From positions 16,288 to 80,287 of the forward strand of contig JAMOAW010000020.1 of assembly GCA_039908535.1 (NCBI GenBank): 64,000 nt of DNA. The letters run 5' to 3'. Positions within the stretch are counted from its first letter, which is position 1, and every line of letters starts with the position of its first letter. The position numbers and the translations under genes were made by a program. This document shows positions 60,901 through 64,000 of this stretch, one piece after another. The notes under the pieces are model-generated. The model saw only the letters and a program-made list of their open reading frames with translations, was not told where the DNA came from and did no database searches. Origin of the DNA: JAMOAW01 sp039908535 (GTDB lineage: Bacteria > Pseudomonadota > Magnetococcia > Magnetococcales > JADFZT01).

Positions 60901-62049
60901 CGGCGGTTCACCTGGTCGCATCATCCGATAAATATCAATAAGGGCTTCATCTGAGGTGTTGTTACGATCCGAATTTAATGTATTACGAATGTATGGACCA
61001 ACCGTCACATAGTCGATAAACAACACCTGAATCTCCTTGAGTCCTAGCTCCTCAAGAAAATCGATTTTCTCTTTTGTTAACTCTTCACCTGCAACCGCTA
61101 ACGGTTCCCCATTGGCATCCAAATGCGTATGGGCCAAAAAACGACCAACCAAATCATCCGCTGGCACTTGAATCCAGTCCAAACCAAGAGATTGCAATTT
61201 TTTAATCGCACGAGCCGTAATCTTACGCTTTGGCTTCACAATCTCTATGCCAGATTCTGGGTCCACAATCGAATAGTTCAATCGACTCCCAAGCAGCTGC
61301 TCAGGAACCAACTTTTTCTCCCAAACAACCCCATTCTTGCGAAAGGGTTCGGTTGAATAAAAACGATTCAGTATCTCTTGGGACTCCATGCCCAACGCCC
61401 GCAGCAGGGTCGTCACTGGCAATTTCCGCCGCCGATCAATCCGAACGTAAACATAATCACGTGGATCAAATTCAAAATCTAGCCAAGAACCTCGATAGGG
61501 AATAACACGAGCTGAAAAAAGAAATTTTCCACTCGAATGGGTCTTCCCACGATCATGGTCATAAAATACCCCAGGAGAACGATGCATCTGCGAAACGATA
61601 ACCCGCTCTGTCCCATTGATGATAAATGTACCAGTGGCCGTCATCAATGGCATTTCGCCAAGATACACATCTTGTTCCTTAACTTCACGAATGGTCTTCG
61701 CACCAGTGTCTTCGTTCTCTTCCCATATCACCAAACGAAAAGTGACCTTCAATGGTAAAGAAAATGTCATCCCCCTCTGTAAACACTCATCCACCTCATA
61801 TTTTGGTTCACCAAAATGATAGCGGACATATTCAAGGGTCACAGTTCCTGTATAATCCTCCAACGGAAAAACGGATCGAAAGACACTTTCCAAACCAATA
61901 TCTTCACGCTTTGCAGGATCAACATCTACCTGTAAAAATCGATCAAAAGATTCTGTCTGTATCGCGATCAGATTTGGAATATCGATGATGGTCGGAATAC
62001 GACCAAAATTCTTGCGTAGCCGTTTTTTATCGGTGAACGTTAGAGCCAT
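57964..62049 (-). CDS. rpoB: RNA polymerase beta subunit
   Basis: 1361 aa. It starts [17 protein letters not shown]. The rifampicin-binding segment reads [20 protein letters not shown] with the key Asp, His and Ser kept, so no obvious resistance change. [13 protein letters not shown] and the C-terminal [20 protein letters not shown] are typical. It is preceded by a 258-base spacer with an attenuator-like hairpin. Confidence 0.99.
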   Translation of the reverse strand: [1361 protein letters not shown]

Positions 62050-62127
62050 CGAGTCTCCTTAATGCATTACTCATGGATATTCTCTGCCCAAAGCCAATAT
62101 TAGCTCCAGGATGCTCCATTTCTGGAA

Positions 62128-62165
62128 CAAAAAATTAGTGAGGGGATCTGCTTATATCCCCTCAC
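62128..62165 (-). terminator. Attenuator-like intrinsic terminator between rplL and rpoB
   Basis: On the minus strand a perfect 10-bp stem, GTGAGGGGAT with ATCCCCTCAC (62138-62165), an eight-base loop and then CTAATTTTTTG. The same location in E. coli holds a partial terminator that sets the ratio of L7/L12 to polymerase subunits; the same role is inferred here. Confidence 0.82.
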
Positions 62166-62307
62166 CTCATGCCACTTTGCTATAATCTGGTCTTTTATGT
62201 CCATCTGTGAGATTCGTTCTCAGTTGATTTTCAGGTATACTTCAACCAACCATAACGATCATCACTTACGCAACATATCGATTCATTCCAGAAGGAGCTG
62301 TGTAAAA

Positions 62308-62688
62308 TTATTTAAGCTCAACCTTGGCACCAGATTCTTCAAGTTCTTTCTTGATCTTTTCTGCTTCATCTTTGGAAACACCCTCTTTAACAGTCTTGGG
62401 TGCCCCTTCAACCAAATCTTTGGCCTCTTTCAAACCCAGTCCTGTGATGGCGCGTACGGACTTAATAACATGAATCTTTTTGTCACCCGCATCCACCAAA
62501 ACTACCGTAAACTCGGTTTGCTCTTCCTCTTTTTCCACCGCTACTGCAGCAGGACCAGCCGCCGCAACGGCCACAGGAGCCGCTGCTGAAACACCAAATC
62601 TGCTCTCCAAATCTTTGACCAATTCTGACAACTCCAGAACCGTCATATTTTCAATTGCACTAATAAGTTCCTCACGTGAAATCGCCAT
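62308..62688 (-). CDS. rplL: 50S ribosomal protein L7/L12
   Basis: 126 aa stalk protein: N-terminal dimerisation part (SREELISAIENMTVLELSEL), an Ala/Pro/Val-rich hinge (about residues 35-53) and the C-terminal factor-binding domain with KIHVIKSVRAITGLGLKEAK. Present in several copies per ribosome. Confidence 0.98.
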   Translation of the reverse strand: MAISREELISAIENMTVLELSELVKDLESRFGVSAAAPVAVAAAGPAAVAVEKEEEQTEFTVVLVDAGDKKIHVIKSVRAITGLGLKEAKDLVEGAPKTVKEGVSKDEAEKIKKELEESGAKVELK

Positions 62689-62766
62689 TTATCGCTCCTT
62701 GCCTGACTCATGCGCCTGCATGTTTTATGATTGATCATTCGGCCCAGACGGGCCAATGGTTTAAAA

Positions 62767-63294
62767 TCAGCCGTTAGCCGATTCCTTCTGCTGACGAATC
62801 TGGTCCACAACCCGAACAAATCCTCCAGGTACCGCAGCCAAAACACCAACAATGCCTTGCAGAGGTCGCATCATCGTGCCCAACAACCGAGCAACTAAAA
62901 CCTCCTTCGAGGGAAGTTTGGAAAGCGCTTCTATGGCTTCGCTATCCAACTTTTTCCCCGCCAAAACCCCACCAATAATGACCAATTTTGGATGAGTTTT
63001 TGCAAATTCTGTCAGTGCCTTCGCAGACGCTACCGGATCCTTTGCGGTTAAGACGATTCCAGTCGGTCCCGACAACAGATCAGAGATAGGCTCATACGCA
63101 GTGTTTCTCGATGCCCGCCTGGCTAAGGTGTTTTTAATCACCCGATATTCTGCACCGGCTTGGCGTACACCACGCCTGAGTTGAGTCATCTCCGCCACTG
63201 TCAATCCACGATAATGGGTGACTATGGCAACAGAGGCACTTGAAAATTTTTCATGTACCTCTTCAATGACATGGCCTTTTTGTTCCTTGTTCAA
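62767..63294 (-). CDS. rplJ: 50S ribosomal protein L10
   Basis: 175 aa from TTG 63294 (reading LNKEQKGHVIEEVHEKFSSA), directly after GGGGAAGG. The frame runs on to another TTG at 63339, but those residues are not part of the family. L10 anchors the L7/L12 stalk and in E. coli represses its own mRNA; the 160-base spacer to rplA could hold that site, which I did not verify. Confidence 0.94.
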   Translation of the reverse strand: MNKEQKGHVIEEVHEKFSSASVAIVTHYRGLTVAEMTQLRRGVRQAGAEYRVIKNTLARRASRNTAYEPISDLLSGPTGIVLTAKDPVASAKALTEFAKTHPKLVIIGGVLAGKKLDSEAIEALSKLPSKEVLVARLLGTMMRPLQGIVGVLAAVPGGFVRVVDQIRQQKESANG

Positions 63295-63457
63295 TGATCC
63301 TTCCCCTTTTGGTGGTTGGCATACACGGTCGAAATCCAAAGAGAGGCCTTACAAGCGCATCTTTTGTCTAAGCAGGTGGAATTCTCTTCCATTAAGGGAA
63401 ATGTTATCACACTCCCGCCCGCTTTCTTGGACATGAACGGCATGTGGTAAATGTTTC

Positions 63458-64000
63458 TTAAACTGTGGAAAGATCCACCTTTACACCCGGTCCCATGGTG
63501 GTACTCAGAGTAACTTTTCTTAAATAGCTCCCCTTCGCCCCCGTAGGTTTCAACTTACGCAGTTGTTCTATTAATGCCAATACATTTTGAACGATCTTTT
63601 GCGGTTCAAAGGAGGCTTTGCCAACACCCGCATGAACAATTCCTGCCTTTTCAACCCGAAATGCCACCTGCCCAGATTTGATCTCTTGAATCTGCTTGGC
63701 GACATCAAAAGTGACGGTACCCAATTTTGGATTCGGCATTAAACCCCGCGGTCCTAAAATGCGTCCCAATCGTCCCACAACACCCATCACATCTGGACAG
63801 GCAACCACCCGATCAAACTCAAGCCATCCGTCCTGTATCTTTTGCACAAGATCATCTGAACCGACATAATCGGCACCAGCGGCTTCGGCCTCAGCTACTT
63901 TGTCCCCTTTGGCGAAAACCAAAATTCGAACTGTCTTCCCCGTCCCATGGGGTAGGGTCACAGTTCCGCGGACCATTTGATCCGCATGGCGGGGATCTAC
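63458..64000 (-). CDS. rplA: 50S ribosomal protein L1 (5' end outside window)
   Basis: The visible 180 codons start within VDPRHADQMVRGTVTLPHGT, which is an internal part of L1; an ATG at 63976 is only an internal codon. The GPRGLMPNPKLGTVT signature and the C-terminal YLRKVTLSTTMGPGVKVD are intact. About 55-60 N-terminal residues are missing beyond the window edge. L1 forms the mobile stalk at the E-site. Confidence 0.97.
   Translation of the reverse strand, partial: VDPRHADQMVRGTVTLPHGTGKTVRILVFAKGDKVAEAEAAGADYVGSDDLVQKIQDGWLEFDRVVACPDVMGVVGRLGRILGPRGLMPNPKLGTVTFDVAKQIQEIKSGQVAFRVEKAGIVHAGVGKASFEPQKIVQNVLALIEQLRKLKPTGAKGSYLRKVTLSTTMGPGVKVDLSTV

Overview
The window looks like a chromosomal segment of a proteobacterium. 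RpoB (1361 aa), RpoC (1376 aa), SecY and the ribosomal proteins all read as proteobacterial. The mix of type I secretion, sulfotransferases, modular glycosyltransferases and a dense family of G/C-run intergenic hairpin repeats reminds me of marine magnetotactic cocci (Magnetococcales-like). That placement is an inference from gene content; no magnetosome gene is present.

Layout. (1) 1-1678: 3' part of a hybrid sensor histidine kinase. (2) 1679-2528: AT-rich intergenic DNA with a near-consensus promoter and repeats. (3) 2529-9399: a self-contained type I secretion locus with a putative secreted surface protein, an ABC exporter, an HlyD-type adaptor and a TolC-type outer-membrane protein. (4) 9400-34877: an accessory region devoted to surface glycans. 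It holds six predicted sulfotransferase domains, a hexapeptide acyltransferase, a GT41-type (O-GlcNAc-transferase-like) enzyme, two very large modular glycosyltransferases, three tandem proteins joining a sulfotransferase-like domain to a LicD-type phosphotransferase domain, a TagD-type cytidylyltransferase, a secreted clan-A glycosidase and a galE broken by an internal deletion. Most of these genes are co-directional with 4-8 base overlaps, so they probably form one or two operons. (5) 34878-35275: inverted repeat copies, a terminator and tRNA-Asn on the minus strand. (6) 35440-64000, all minus strand: one continuous ribosomal/RNA-polymerase block running, in transcription order, rplA-rplJ-rplL-rpoB-rpoC, rpsL-rpsG-fusA-tuf, the S10 and spc genes, secY-rpmJ, then rpsM-rpsK-rpsD-rpoA-rplQ.

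How the accessory genes may work together (inference): glycosyltransferases build a cell-surface or protein-linked glycan; the TagD-like enzyme makes CDP-glycerol (or a related CDP-polyol); the LicD domains transfer the phospho-polyol; the sulfotransferase domains add sulfate. The neighbouring type I exporter could deliver the surface protein that carries or binds this glycan.

The most unusual structural feature is a family of about 15 hairpin-rich repeats of roughly 60-235 bp. It occurs only outside the ribosomal block, lies between nearly all transcription units of the accessory region, and in several places runs into coding sequence. In one case it encodes the first ~43 residues of a glycosyltransferase ORF.
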